This document shows positions 26,749 through 35,815 of a DNA stretch of 64,000 bases, piece after piece (position 1 is the stretch's first letter; each line of letters opens with the position of its first letter). Location of the stretch: positions 1-64,000 of the forward strand of contig CAJVCK010000004.1 of assembly GCA_910595805.1 (NCBI GenBank). Direction: 5' to 3'. The notes beneath the pieces were generated by a model. That model did no database searches. It saw only the letters and a list, made by a program, of their open reading frames with translations, and was not told the DNA's origin. A program made the translations under genes and the position numbers. Source of the DNA: an uncultured Candidatus Thioglobus sp. Its GTDB lineage: Bacteria > Pseudomonadota > Gammaproteobacteria > PS1 > Thioglobaceae.

Positions 26749-26961
26749 TTAACGCTTGAATGAAGCGTAACGTGATTTAAACTTCTCAACACGACCAGCA
26801 CTGTCCATAATCTTTTGCTTACCTGTGTAAAAAGGATGGCAACTAGAACATACATCTAAGTGTAATTCTTCTTTACCAATGGTTGAGCGTGAATCAAAAG
26901 TGTTGCCGCAAGAACACACAACTTTCACAGTGTCGTAATTAGGGTGGATATCTGTTTTCAT
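26749..26961 (-). CDS. rpmE: 50S ribosomal protein L31 (zinc-binding form)
   Basis: 70 residues. The four zinc-binding cysteines C16, C18, C38 and C41 identify the zinc-containing (C+) form rather than the YkgM-like C- paralogue. The motifs IHPNYDTV and HPFYTGKQK are canonical. It is monocistronic, with its own terminator and a TATAAT (26998-27003, minus) upstream. Confidence 0.96.
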   Translation of the reverse strand: MKTDIHPNYDTVKVVCSCGNTFDSRSTIGKEELHLDVCSSCHPFYTGKQKIMDSAGRVEKFKSRYASFKR

Positions 26962-27024
26962 GTTTTATAACGTTAATAAAAATTTCAAAGAGGGGGAATT
27001 ATATACTATTCTTATAAATAGTGC

Positions 27025-29427
27025 TTAATCTTTTCTCAATCTTGCTGCATTCGCAATCACAACGATTGAACTGATTGGCATTACAATCGCAGCAAATAAT
27101 GGCGTAACCTTTGTCATCATTGCTAACGGCACCATGAGCGCATTATAAGACAAGGCAAAGATAATATTTTGCTTAATTGTTGTTTGCGCACGTCTTGAAA
27201 GTTGAATCGCCTCAATTACTGGTGTTAATGTTGTTTTTAAAATCACCACGTCAGCACTAGCAACTGATACATCGGCCCCTGAACCAATTGCGATACTGGT
27301 ATCTGCTTGCGTCAGTGCTGGCGCATCATTAATGCCATCGCCCACCATTAACACCAACCCATCTTGTTGCAGGGTTTGGATATGTTGGGCTTTATCATTT
27401 GGCAACATGCCGGCAGTCACGTTATCAATGCCGATCTTACCTGCGACCGAATTTGCAACTCTAACACTGTCTCCACTTAGCATGGTGATGGTCTTTCCCA
27501 TTTTTTTTAACTGGGCCACAACTTCCTTTGCATCTTCTTTAACAGGGTCGCTTAGTGTTATAAAGCCCAAAATAGCTTGCTCATCAGCACACCAAACACA
27601 ACTATATCCTTGTTGTTCGTAAGCTTTGGAGCGCTCAAGCAACACAGCATTGTCTGGTTTTTTCAAATAACTCAAACTTCCCACCCAATACCGCTTATCG
27701 TCAACCACAGCAGATACACCTAGCCCTGTAGAAGTTTCAAATTCACTGGCAAATTTTTGATCAGCACCAATCTTGGCTGCATACTCAACAATTGCTCCAG
27801 CTAATGAATGCTCTGAATGTTTCTCAATCGCCCCTATAATGCCGACCAACATTTGATCGTCCATATCGCTCACTACATTATCTACACGTGGCGAACCCAA
27901 AGTCAAAGTACCAGTCTTATCAAATACTACGTGCTTAACCTTACTAAGCACCTCTAACGCATCGCCGTTTTTAATCAAAATTTTGCGCTTTGCTGCTGCA
28001 CCACTAGCAACAGCAATGCTCATCGGTGTGGCCAATCCAAACGCACAAGGACAGGTAATAATAAGTACACTGGTAGCACTAAGTAGTGCTAAATCAAAAT
28101 CAGTAGAAAACCAATAAACAAATGTCGCACTTGCCAATAATAATGTCGTCCAAACAAAATAGGGAATGATGCGATCAATCGTACAAACAATCTGACTTTT
28201 ACTGGCGCGCGTATTTTCCACCAGATCAACAATTTGACTAAGCGTTGACTGTCTGCTTAACTGTGTCACCTCAATTTCAAAACTACCATTGATATTAATC
28301 GTACCCGCAAAAACATCATCGCCCATATATTTACTCACTGGCAGCGACTCACCACTGAGCAATGATTCATCTATTTCACCATTACCCATGGAAATTGTGC
28401 CATCAACTGCAATACGCTCACCCGGCTTGATTAGAACAATATCACCAACTTCAATTGCACCAATAGGCTTGATAAATTCTCCATCCATGGTTTTAACCAA
28501 TGCAATTTTTGGTTGTAATTGTTGCAAACTGGTTGAGGCTGATAAAGCTGATTTTTTACTAGAGGCCTCTAAGTATCGACCAATTAAAATCACAAAAATA
28601 AAATTAACCACGGTGTCAAAATACACTTCGCCCTTGGTGGAAAATCCAAACAGAACATAGGTTGAATAAAAATAGGTCACCAATGCGCCAACACTAATCG
28701 GCACATCCATATTCATATAGCGACTCTTAACACCAAAATAAGCACTTTTCAAAAATGGATAACCCGCATAGAACAAAGTAGGTGTTGCCAATGCAAAACC
28801 CAACCATTGGAAATATTGATGATACTGTCCACCACTAGCGCCCGTGTACATGGCAATTGAAATCCAAAGCAGGTTCATCATTGTAAATCCGGAAAAACCA
28901 ATACGATAAAGCATGGCTTTATTTTTACGTTGTTGCTGTAACTCAGCAATATTTTGCTCATATGGCATCGCCGCATAACCTAGATCAGCCAGTGTTTTCA
29001 TGATAACCGATAGGTTGATATTTTCGTCTTTCCAGCAAATACGAATACGTCTGTCAGTTAAATTTACCCGCACCCAAACAACGCCATCTAATGCACTAAT
29101 CGCACGTTCAATCAACCATACACAAGCCGCACAGTGAATGGTTTCACTAATCAGCGCAATGGCTTTAGTGCCCGCATCAGATGCTTCTAAGAACGGCTGT
29201 TGAAAAGCCATCGAGTCGTAAAATTCTAGCGGGTATTCTAAACTAACTGCAGGTAACAGTGACGAGGTCTGTTGATCATAAAAAGCTCCCAGGTTACTAC
29301 TATAAATTGTTTGACAGACGCTAGCGCAACCAACACAACAAAAATCTTGCTGCGTATTTTCAATTGCCACCCTTATTCTATTGATGTTAGTTACAGGTAG
29401 TCCACAGTGATAACAAAAGTCGCTCAT
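27025..29427 (-). CDS. ccoI: Copper-translocating P-type ATPase, CcoI/FixI type
   Basis: 800 residues. The N-terminus has a cysteine-rich region (CYHCGLPV; CCVGCASVC) typical of the CcoI/FixI branch, then an HMA domain with CAAC. The membrane part holds the copper-path CPC motif (ITCPCAFGLATP); the soluble domains have TGE-like LLSGESLPVSK, the phosphorylated DKTGTLT, and GDGINDAPAL. This branch exports copper for cbb3-type cytochrome oxidase assembly. No ccoNOP or ccoS genes are adjacent. Divergent from the secreted unknown at 29481. Confidence 0.92.
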   Translation of the reverse strand: MSDFCYHCGLPVTNINRIRVAIENTQQDFCCVGCASVCQTIYSSNLGAFYDQQTSSLLPAVSLEYPLEFYDSMAFQQPFLEASDAGTKAIALISETIHCAACVWLIERAISALDGVVWVRVNLTDRRIRICWKDENINLSVIMKTLADLGYAAMPYEQNIAELQQQRKNKAMLYRIGFSGFTMMNLLWISIAMYTGASGGQYHQYFQWLGFALATPTLFYAGYPFLKSAYFGVKSRYMNMDVPISVGALVTYFYSTYVLFGFSTKGEVYFDTVVNFIFVILIGRYLEASSKKSALSASTSLQQLQPKIALVKTMDGEFIKPIGAIEVGDIVLIKPGERIAVDGTISMGNGEIDESLLSGESLPVSKYMGDDVFAGTININGSFEIEVTQLSRQSTLSQIVDLVENTRASKSQIVCTIDRIIPYFVWTTLLLASATFVYWFSTDFDLALLSATSVLIITCPCAFGLATPMSIAVASGAAAKRKILIKNGDALEVLSKVKHVVFDKTGTLTLGSPRVDNVVSDMDDQMLVGIIGAIEKHSEHSLAGAIVEYAAKIGADQKFASEFETSTGLGVSAVVDDKRYWVGSLSYLKKPDNAVLLERSKAYEQQGYSCVWCADEQAILGFITLSDPVKEDAKEVVAQLKKMGKTITMLSGDSVRVANSVAGKIGIDNVTAGMLPNDKAQHIQTLQQDGLVLMVGDGINDAPALTQADTSIAIGSGADVSVASADVVILKTTLTPVIEAIQLSRRAQTTIKQNIIFALSYNALMVPLAMMTKVTPLFAAIVMPISSIVVIANAARLRKD

Positions 29428-29466
29428 GGTGTTTGATTTTATTGTATTTTTTTTGTTAAGTTCTCT

Positions 29467-29472
29467 TATAAT
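29467..29472 (+). promoter_or_regulatory. -10 of a near-leaderless promoter
   Basis: A perfect TATAAT ends only 8 bp before the ATG at 29481, so the transcript would start at or within a base or two of the codon. TTGTAT lies 19 bp upstream as a weak -35. Confidence 0.35.
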
Positions 29473-29480
29473 ATGAAGTT

Positions 29481-30140
29481 ATGAAACGTCTAACACTACT
29501 TGGTTTATTTTTATTACTAAGCACTACCAGTATTGCTGCTGATCAGATTCGACTGTACAAGCAATATATTGTAGGCACCCCAAAAGCTCACTTGCAAAAA
29601 ATACATGAATTGCAGGATTGTGCTGTCAAATACGAACAAGGTACTTTGTGCATGCAGAACCACTCCTTGTCAGGTGAAGATGCAGAAATTGCTTTCCGAT
29701 TTTTGGACGATCAGCTCGTATCTATCGTGCTAATGATGCCGTTAACTGATGTCAGCAAGGTTAAAAAAATATTTTACGTGCTTAAAACACAATTTGATCT
29801 AGTGCTGATTGAAAATGGTGAAGAGCGTTTAGATATTCTTGAAGTTAGCGCTAATACATTTGCCAAGGATGAATTCACAAAATTGATTTCTGAGTTTGAG
29901 AACGATGCTTATCAAAATAACAACATTAAATACACTTTTATTAGTAAAAACGAATTTAAAGAACTATCACACAAAGCACGTAATTTCTCAGAAATATTTA
30001 AAGATGCGCCCATACATATGCGAGCTGCAACTTATAGTGTAGGTCGTAAAGATGGACAGGTCATCGGCACAATAAGCTTTATTGTCCCAGGTGTTACTAA
30101 GGCATACCTTGACCAAAACCCTGTTGTCGAAGATTTCTAA
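29481..30140 (+). CDS. Secreted protein of unknown function
   Basis: 219 residues. A clear signal peptide (MKRLTLLGLFLLLSTTSIAA, cleavage near ADQ) predicts export to the periplasm. The mature part is mixed alpha/beta, with two cysteines (DCAVKYEQGTLC) about ten residues apart that may form a disulfide. I recognise no family. It is 9 bp upstream of glmU on the same strand and divergent from the copper ATPase, so neither neighbour fixes its role. Confidence 0.7.
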   Translation: MKRLTLLGLFLLLSTTSIAADQIRLYKQYIVGTPKAHLQKIHELQDCAVKYEQGTLCMQNHSLSGEDAEIAFRFLDDQLVSIVLMMPLTDVSKVKKIFYVLKTQFDLVLIENGEERLDILEVSANTFAKDEFTKLISEFENDAYQNNNIKYTFISKNEFKELSHKARNFSEIFKDAPIHMRAATYSVGRKDGQVIGTISFIVPGVTKAYLDQNPVVEDF

Positions 30141-30149
30141 CTCATCATC

Positions 30150-31508
30150 ATGAACCAAATTCACGGCATTATTCTTGCGGCAGGCAAAGGCACGCGTATG
30201 AATTCATTAAAGCCAAAAGTCTTGCAGGTGCTTTCAGACAAAACTCTGCTCGGGCATGTGCTCACACAAGCACAGCAATTATGTTCAAAAGTACACGTAG
30301 TTTATGGATTCGGTGGTGAGCAAGTGCGTCAAACCATTAACGATGACTCGATCAACTGGGTGGAGCAAACCGAACAACTTGGCACCGGCCATGCAGTCCA
30401 CCAAGCCATGCCACACATTGATGATGATTCAATCTCTTTGGTGTTGTATGGCGATGTGCCACTGATCGAACAATCCACATTAAATGACTTAATTACTCAA
30501 GCGCAACACAGTGGCGTGGCTTTATTGTCAGTTATACTCGACAACCCTACAGGCTATGGTCGAATCATTAGAAAAAACAACCAAATCCAAGCTATTATTG
30601 AACAAAAAGATGCTGATAACGAACAGCTTGCAATTTGCGAAGTGAATACCGGTATTATGGCAGTTAGTAGTGGTTTATTAAAAACTTATTTGGATGGTTT
30701 AGACTCTAACAATGCCCAGGGTGAATTATATTTAACTGACATTATTGCAATGGCTGTGGATGATGGCAAAACCATCGCTTCAGTGATTACAGACAACGAA
30801 TTTGAGGTAGCTGGTGTGAACGATAAAGTACAACTTGCGGGATTAGAAAGAACCTTCCAACAAAACCAAGCCACCCAATTTATGCAGCAAGGTCTCGGCT
30901 TAAAAGACCCTGCTCGCTTTGATTGTCGAGGTAATTTAAGCTTTGGAAAAGACTGTGAAGTTGATGTTAACGTGGTGATTGAAGGTGAAGTTACTCTAGG
31001 AAATAATACGACAATTGCACCTAACTGTGTTATAAAAAACACTAAAATCGGCGATAATGTAGTTATATTACCAAATTCGGTGATTGAAGACGCCACCATT
31101 GGCAATGGTGCGTCGATTGGTCCGTTCGCACGCATTCGCCCACAGGCTAATATTGGTGAAAATGCAAAAATTGGTAACTTTGTCGAGGTAAAAAAATCCA
31201 CCATTGGCAAAGGCTCAAAGGTCTCACACCTAAGTTACGTGGGTGATACCATCATGGGCAGTAATGTTAATATCGGTGCGGGCGTGATTACTTGTAACTA
31301 TGACGGTGCTAACAAACACCAAACCACCATTGAAGACGGCGCATTCGTTGGCTCAGACACACAACTGATCGCGCCAGTTACTATTGGTAAAAACGCCACG
31401 GTTGGTGCGGGCTCTACCATCACCAAAGACGTACCAGAAGATCAGCTAGGTTTAAGTCGCTCTAAACAAACCACCTTAAAGAACTGGCAGCGCCCCACCA
31501 AAAAATAA
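30150..31508 (+). CDS. glmU: Bifunctional UDP-N-acetylglucosamine pyrophosphorylase / glucosamine-1-phosphate N-acetyltransferase
   Basis: 452 residues. The N-terminal nucleotidyltransferase begins IILAAGKGTRMNSLKPK, with VLYGDVPL as the metal-binding Asp motif. The C-terminal left-handed beta-helix (from about 250) shows hexapeptide repeats such as IGDNVVILPNSVI and the acetyltransferase site near NIGAGVITCNYDG. It makes UDP-GlcNAc for peptidoglycan and LPS. It ends 3 bp before the convergent stop of the EF-hand protein. Confidence 0.97.
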   Translation: MNQIHGIILAAGKGTRMNSLKPKVLQVLSDKTLLGHVLTQAQQLCSKVHVVYGFGGEQVRQTINDDSINWVEQTEQLGTGHAVHQAMPHIDDDSISLVLYGDVPLIEQSTLNDLITQAQHSGVALLSVILDNPTGYGRIIRKNNQIQAIIEQKDADNEQLAICEVNTGIMAVSSGLLKTYLDGLDSNNAQGELYLTDIIAMAVDDGKTIASVITDNEFEVAGVNDKVQLAGLERTFQQNQATQFMQQGLGLKDPARFDCRGNLSFGKDCEVDVNVVIEGEVTLGNNTTIAPNCVIKNTKIGDNVVILPNSVIEDATIGNGASIGPFARIRPQANIGENAKIGNFVEVKKSTIGKGSKVSHLSYVGDTIMGSNVNIGAGVITCNYDGANKHQTTIEDGAFVGSDTQLIAPVTIGKNATVGAGSTITKDVPEDQLGLSRSKQTTLKNWQRPTKK

Positions 31509-31511
31509 ACC

Positions 31512-32675
31512 TTAATGCAGGTCTAATAATTTTTGGGCATTTTTATAAGCAACCTTTTCTGCGGTTTCTTGACTTAAATTCGCAAGAAGTCCATTTCTAA
31601 TATTGTCAATACCTTCGTCATAATGCGTTTCCGTCTTAGTATCTGTTCCCACCATAAAACGATCAGGCATGTCCTCAATTAACTCTCTCCAGTCATCATT
31701 TAAGTTGTATTCTGTAAAAATCTCTTGGTGCGGTCTCTTGCGTATAACTTTATCTTTTAATTTTGGGCCATGTCTTGCAGAAAGATCACAATAGATATTA
31801 TCATGTCTTTGAAGTACGCCGCGCACATCTTCTGCATAGCTATTATTACCACAATGCGCCCAAATAATATTGCCGCTCGTGTTGTAATTAGCTAGTGATT
31901 CAAGCTGCTCAATTGAATCTTCATCCATTTGCACATGCACAGTCATGGCTCCACCATAGTTGGCAACTAAATCTAACATGGCACGATAAGTGGGTGCATC
32001 AATACGTGTTTTTCTTCTAACTTTTGGATTAGGGTTGGTTTTACTGTTATTACCAAATAATTCGCCGATACCTTTAAGCTTTCCAGATGCAAAATCTTCT
32101 TCCAGTTCATTCATTAACGACCTAAACATCCAATTATTAGCGTCTTCAAGTCCATTTACACCGTGTTTAAAATAAATCTTATTTAAGGCACTTTGCCCAC
32201 CAAAAGGAATAAAACGATTACCCATAGCTTGACGATACTTCTCCCGAATAGCTCGACCGCCTTTAATTTCACCTTGTCCAGCCCATTTAACACCATTACG
32301 ATTCATCCAAGTCAACTGGTCAATTGGATGGTTGTCGGGATGGGGATGCATATGTACATCAGCAATAATAGTGTTAGACTCATTTAAAGAACCTGCATCA
32401 TCAGCACTTTTATTGTTTGACGATCCGCCAGGCATAGGCACGCCCCATTTCTTAGCAAATTCCTCAGCAGTTATATACCCATCACCATTAAAATCAATTT
32501 TGTTAAAAATAAACGATGATTTAGGCCACTCATTTAAGCTTACCTTGTTATCGCCATTATTGTCCATGTTCTTAACTGCTGCAACAGGATTCTTTGCCCA
32601 AACCGCAGAAGAAAAGGCGACCCCTAGTCCAACAGCTATACTTACTAATAAATTAATCATTGATTTTTTATACAT
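31512..32675 (-). CDS. Exported protein with paired EF-hands and an amidohydrolase-like barrel
   Basis: 387 residues. A signal peptide (about 1-27, ending VWA) is followed by two canonical calcium-binding loops, D38-x-N-x-D42...E49 and D61-x-N-x-D65...E72. From residue 103 a TIM-barrel metal-dependent hydrolase (amidohydrolase_2-like) domain follows: VHMHPHP (H108, H110), a central WAHCGNN, and VGTDTKTETHYDE near the end. The barrel probably acts in the periplasm on an unknown substrate, with Ca2+ binding as a stability or control element. A GAGGGG ribosome binding site precedes the start. Confidence 0.75.
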   Translation of the reverse strand: MYKKSMINLLVSIAVGLGVAFSSAVWAKNPVAAVKNMDNNGDNKVSLNEWPKSSFIFNKIDFNGDGYITAEEFAKKWGVPMPGGSSNNKSADDAGSLNESNTIIADVHMHPHPDNHPIDQLTWMNRNGVKWAGQGEIKGGRAIREKYRQAMGNRFIPFGGQSALNKIYFKHGVNGLEDANNWMFRSLMNELEEDFASGKLKGIGELFGNNSKTNPNPKVRRKTRIDAPTYRAMLDLVANYGGAMTVHVQMDEDSIEQLESLANYNTSGNIIWAHCGNNSYAEDVRGVLQRHDNIYCDLSARHGPKLKDKVIRKRPHQEIFTEYNLNDDWRELIEDMPDRFMVGTDTKTETHYDEGIDNIRNGLLANLSQETAEKVAYKNAQKLLDLH

Positions 32676-33012
32676 TTCTCACCCCTCAAGAAAAATAATT
32701 GATATACGATTCTATCATATAGATCATATTGAAAGATACTAGCCTTAATAAATATATTGTAAATTATAATAATAATATATTTTTAGACAAAAAAACATTA
32801 AAAACTACCTTAAATTGATAAAAATATCCATTTTTCGATTAAATATTGATTTTTTTTACGTTAAATTAACTAAAAATGATAGTTTTTAGCGTAGATACTG
32901 AAAAATTTCTATATTTTTAGGAAAAAAATATTATTTTTTTGTATATAAATTATAATTTATACGAAGATTAAGGCATAAGTTCTGTTAAGAGCAGCAAAGC
33001 TGCCCAGCATAA
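32676..33012. other. 337-bp very AT-rich gap with no gene
   Basis: It separates trpB from the EF-hand hydrolase; both neighbours are on the minus strand. It must hold the promoter of the hydrolase gene near 32700-32760. A dyad CTAAAAA-TGATAG-TTTTTAG lies at 32870-32889, and a short GCAGC/GCTGC inverted repeat at 32991-33003 lies just past the trpB stop without a T run. No ORF or RNA gene is recognised. Confidence 0.6.
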
Positions 33013-34215
33013 CTAAAATTCAATGCCTTCGATTTCAGCGATGGTATGAATGTCTTTATCACCACGACCTGAAAGATTGATAATGATGTTTTTGTCTTTA
33101 CCTAGCTCTTGAGCGAGCTTAATGCCATAAGCAACGGCGTGAGAAGACTCAAGCGCGGGGAGAATGCCTTCAACTTTCGTTAAAGTATGAAATGCATCAA
33201 GCGCTTCCTGATCAGTGATTGCCACATATTGCGCACGACCCGTGTCTTTCAGATAAGCATGTTCGGGACCAACACCTGGATAGTCTAAACCAGCTGAGAT
33301 TGAATGGCCTTCAATAATTTGACCATTCTCATCTTCCATTAGGTAGGTGCGATTACCGTGGAGTACGCCGACACTGCCTGCACATAGAGGCGCTGCATGG
33401 GCTGTTGGACCATTTTCTAAACCATGTCCTGCTGCTTCCACGCCGTAAATAGCAACTGACTTATCATCAATAAATGGATGGAACAAACCAATGGCATTTG
33501 AGCCACCGCCCACACAAGCAACCAGTGCATCCGGCAGACCACCGACTTGATCAGCAAACTGAACCCTAGCCTCTTTACCAATCACACTTTGAAAATCACG
33601 TACCATCATCGGGTAAGGATGTGGACCAGCAACGGTGCCAATAATATAAAAAGTATCGTCAATATTAGTCACCCAGTCACGCATCGCTTCATTTAGTGCG
33701 TCTTTTAGGGTTTTTGACCCTGAAGAAACTGGCACTACTGTCGCACCTAATAGTTTCATACGAAAGACGTTTAATGCTTGACGAGCAACATCAACTTCGC
33801 CCATATAAACAATACATTCCAAACCTAAACGCGCCGCTACCGTTGCTGTAGCAACGCCATGCTGACCTGCACCAGTCTCAGCAATAATACGTGTTTTACC
33901 CATACGCTTAGCCAATAAAGCTTGGCCAATGGTATTGTTTACCTTGTGTGCACCGGTATGATTTAGATCTTCACGTTTGAGATAAATCTGTGCACCGCCA
34001 AGTTTTTTACTGAGATTTTCAGCGTGATAAAGCGGTGTTGTACGGCCAACATAATGTTTTAGATCATGCTCAAATTCTTCTAGGAAATCTGCATCACCCT
34101 TGTATTCTTCATAAGCCTCTTTAAGTTCAGTTACCGCTGTCATTAGTGTTTCTGCAATGAAAACACCACCGTATTGTTCGAAGTGGCCCTTGTCATCTGG
34201 CAATGAGTAACTCAT
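33013..34215 (-). CDS. trpB: Tryptophan synthase beta chain
   Basis: 400 residues. The PLP lysine is in the [13 protein letters not shown] motif, the phosphate-binding [10 protein letters not shown] loop is present, and [14 protein letters not shown] near the end is canonical. It condenses indole with serine. It overlaps trpF by 4 nt. The expected downstream trpA is absent from this position and found at 24740-25573. Confidence 0.97.
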   Translation of the reverse strand: MSYSLPDDKGHFEQYGGVFIAETLMTAVTELKEAYEEYKGDADFLEEFEHDLKHYVGRTTPLYHAENLSKKLGGAQIYLKREDLNHTGAHKVNNTIGQALLAKRMGKTRIIAETGAGQHGVATATVAARLGLECIVYMGEVDVARQALNVFRMKLLGATVVPVSSGSKTLKDALNEAMRDWVTNIDDTFYIIGTVAGPHPYPMMVRDFQSVIGKEARVQFADQVGGLPDALVACVGGGSNAIGLFHPFIDDKSVAIYGVEAAGHGLENGPTAHAAPLCAGSVGVLHGNRTYLMEDENGQIIEGHSISAGLDYPGVGPEHAYLKDTGRAQYVAITDQEALDAFHTLTKVEGILPALESSHAVAYGIKLAQELGKDKNIIINLSGRGDKDIHTIAEIEGIEF

Positions 34216-34829
34216 GATTTAACCTGCTTAACTTGTTTAATAAATTGTTTTATTTTAGCAATATCTTTTACCCCTGGCTCGCTTTCCACACCACTAGAGG
34301 CATCGACTGCATAAGGATTAACTTGCTTAATTGCCTCTGCTACCGTAGTCGGATTTAGACCACCTGCCAGAATAATAGGCAGATCAATATCAACCTTAGC
34401 CAAACCCCAGTCAAAGGTTTCGCCGGTGCCGCCGTAAGCGTTTTTATTAAAAGCGTCTAACAACAATCCACTGGCTTGGTGATAATCATCAGCCATTTGA
34501 GTGATGTTAGTCTCTTGATTAACACGTAGTGCCTTGATAAACGGCATGGCGTATTGGGTGCATTCAACCACTGATTCATCGCCGTGAAACTGTAAAGTAT
34601 CGAGTGGCACTTCGCATAATACTTCATCAACAAAGCTAGAATCTGCATTCACAAACAAACCTACGCGATTAATAAATGGCGGCAAGGCGTTAACAATTTC
34701 TAGTGCTGATTCAACGCCAACATAACGAGGTGATTTATCATAAAACACCAGGCCAACTGCGTCTATACCGAGAAGTGAGGCCTCTCGTGCGTTGTTGGCA
34801 TTAGTGAATCCACAAATCTTAATTTTCAT
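34212..34829 (-). CDS. trpF: Phosphoribosylanthranilate isomerase
   Basis: 205 residues. The N-terminal [11 protein letters not shown] carries the catalytic Cys, and Asp in LLDAFNK is the general acid; [10 protein letters not shown] binds phosphate. It is an Amadori isomerase of tryptophan synthesis. Its ATG follows the upstream gene's stop directly and its end overlaps trpB, so three genes are tightly coupled. Confidence 0.96.
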   Translation of the reverse strand: MKIKICGFTNANNAREASLLGIDAVGLVFYDKSPRYVGVESALEIVNALPPFINRVGLFVNADSSFVDEVLCEVPLDTLQFHGDESVVECTQYAMPFIKALRVNQETNITQMADDYHQASGLLLDAFNKNAYGGTGETFDWGLAKVDIDLPIILAGGLNPTTVAEAIKQVNPYAVDASSGVESEPGVKDIAKIKQFIKQVKQVKS

Positions 34830-35546
34830 TTAATGTGTATTCTTAGTTTCTAGTTCTTCTCTAATTTTATCTTGATCAACCCACCATTCACCCTCTACTA
34901 GCTGATCAAGTGCGCCTGATAATTTTTTAAGAAAAACCTCGGGCTTATCTAGCTCTAAAGTCTTTCGCCATACGTCAAAAGTAGATTGGTCAGTTATATG
35001 CGAATGCTTATCGGCAACACTAGTCAGCATTTGCAGGGCGAAGAAAGTTAAGTCATCATCTTCACCGCAACGCTTGGTTGTAATATAGTGTGCTACTGCC
35101 GCTGCTACTGCTCTAGTGTCGGCCCCTTCTGGAGACTCTTCAACCAAGTGTTGCAGCATTGCTACGGTAATTTCTGGGTCTATTGGGAAGGTGACGCCCA
35201 ACCAAATTGCGTGCCCTAATGCCTTTAAAGCTTCTGGTCCCTCAGATAAAAACATAACGTCGCAGGCTTCAACAGCTAACTCCCACAGTTCGTCTTCTTT
35301 AGCCAGCTCAAAAGCGGTATGTGATTTTTCCCAAGCATCAGCACCTTTATAACGCTCAACCTGGATACGGCCGATTTCTAATAAGGTTTTAATTCGTTCT
35401 TCAGCCGGTGCGGCCTCACTCAACTCAGCTAACTGAGCTTCAAAATACTCTAATCGTGCTTGTAATTGCTCTTCGTTCGCATAAACATCTTCGCCATCAT
35501 CACCATCAAAAATATCTTGGTCTTTGTTTAAATATTTAAATCCCAT
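34830..35546 (-). CDS. Conserved-looking helical protein of unknown function
   Basis: 238 residues from the ATG at 35546, which has an AAGGA ribosome binding site; a longer frame to 35591 would overlap the upstream gene and is less likely. The sequence is acidic and mainly helical, with repeat-like segments (ARLEYFEAQLAEL; LLEIGRIQVERYKGADAWEKS; AVEACDVMFLSEGPEALKALG) that recall TPR-type helix pairs. There is no signal peptide or membrane helix. I do not recognise the family. It lies 11 bp after the 60-residue gene and abuts trpF, so all are probably cotranscribed. Confidence 0.7.
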   Translation of the reverse strand: MGFKYLNKDQDIFDGDDGEDVYANEEQLQARLEYFEAQLAELSEAAPAEERIKTLLEIGRIQVERYKGADAWEKSHTAFELAKEDELWELAVEACDVMFLSEGPEALKALGHAIWLGVTFPIDPEITVAMLQHLVEESPEGADTRAVAAAVAHYITTKRCGEDDDLTFFALQMLTSVADKHSHITDQSTFDVWRKTLELDKPEVFLKKLSGALDQLVEGEWWVDQDKIREELETKNTH

Positions 35547-35557
35547 TTGGTTATCCT

Positions 35558-35740
35558 TTAATAAAATGCCGCTTCTAGTCGGTCTTCCCAATTCTCTGGT
35601 GTGTCTCCATAGTCAGGCTTAACATCCATCTGGAAAAAGCGTTCATCTGATGTTTTGGAGATACTTTTAAGTACTACAACCAGCTCTTCAAACTCATCAA
35701 TTTGTGGATTTGCAATCATGACTTCACTTATTAGCAACAT
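35558..35740 (-). CDS. Small unknown protein paired with the helical protein
   Basis: 60 residues from ATG 35740; an internal ATG at 35719 (MIANPQIDEF) is an alternative. Acidic and soluble, ending in DTPENWEDRLEAAFY. No family recognised. Its place 11 bp upstream of the helical-protein gene suggests the two act together. Its start is 75 bp after the topA stop. Confidence 0.55.
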   Translation of the reverse strand: MLLISEVMIANPQIDEFEELVVVLKSISKTSDERFFQMDVKPDYGDTPENWEDRLEAAFY

Positions 35741-35815
35741 ATAAATCTAAAATTATTAATTAAATGCTTTGTATTTTACACCGCAAAGCTCATAAATAGC
35801 CGTGTGATAGTAAGG

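Noticed and set aside
30686..31210. 174-residue open frame on the minus strand
   Set aside because: Antisense to the hexapeptide-repeat region of glmU, whose periodic sequence keeps the opposite strand open.
32986..33010. GCAGC/GCTGC inverted repeat after trpB as a terminator
   Set aside because: The stem is 5 bp and is not followed by a T run on the minus strand, so it is not supported as a terminator.
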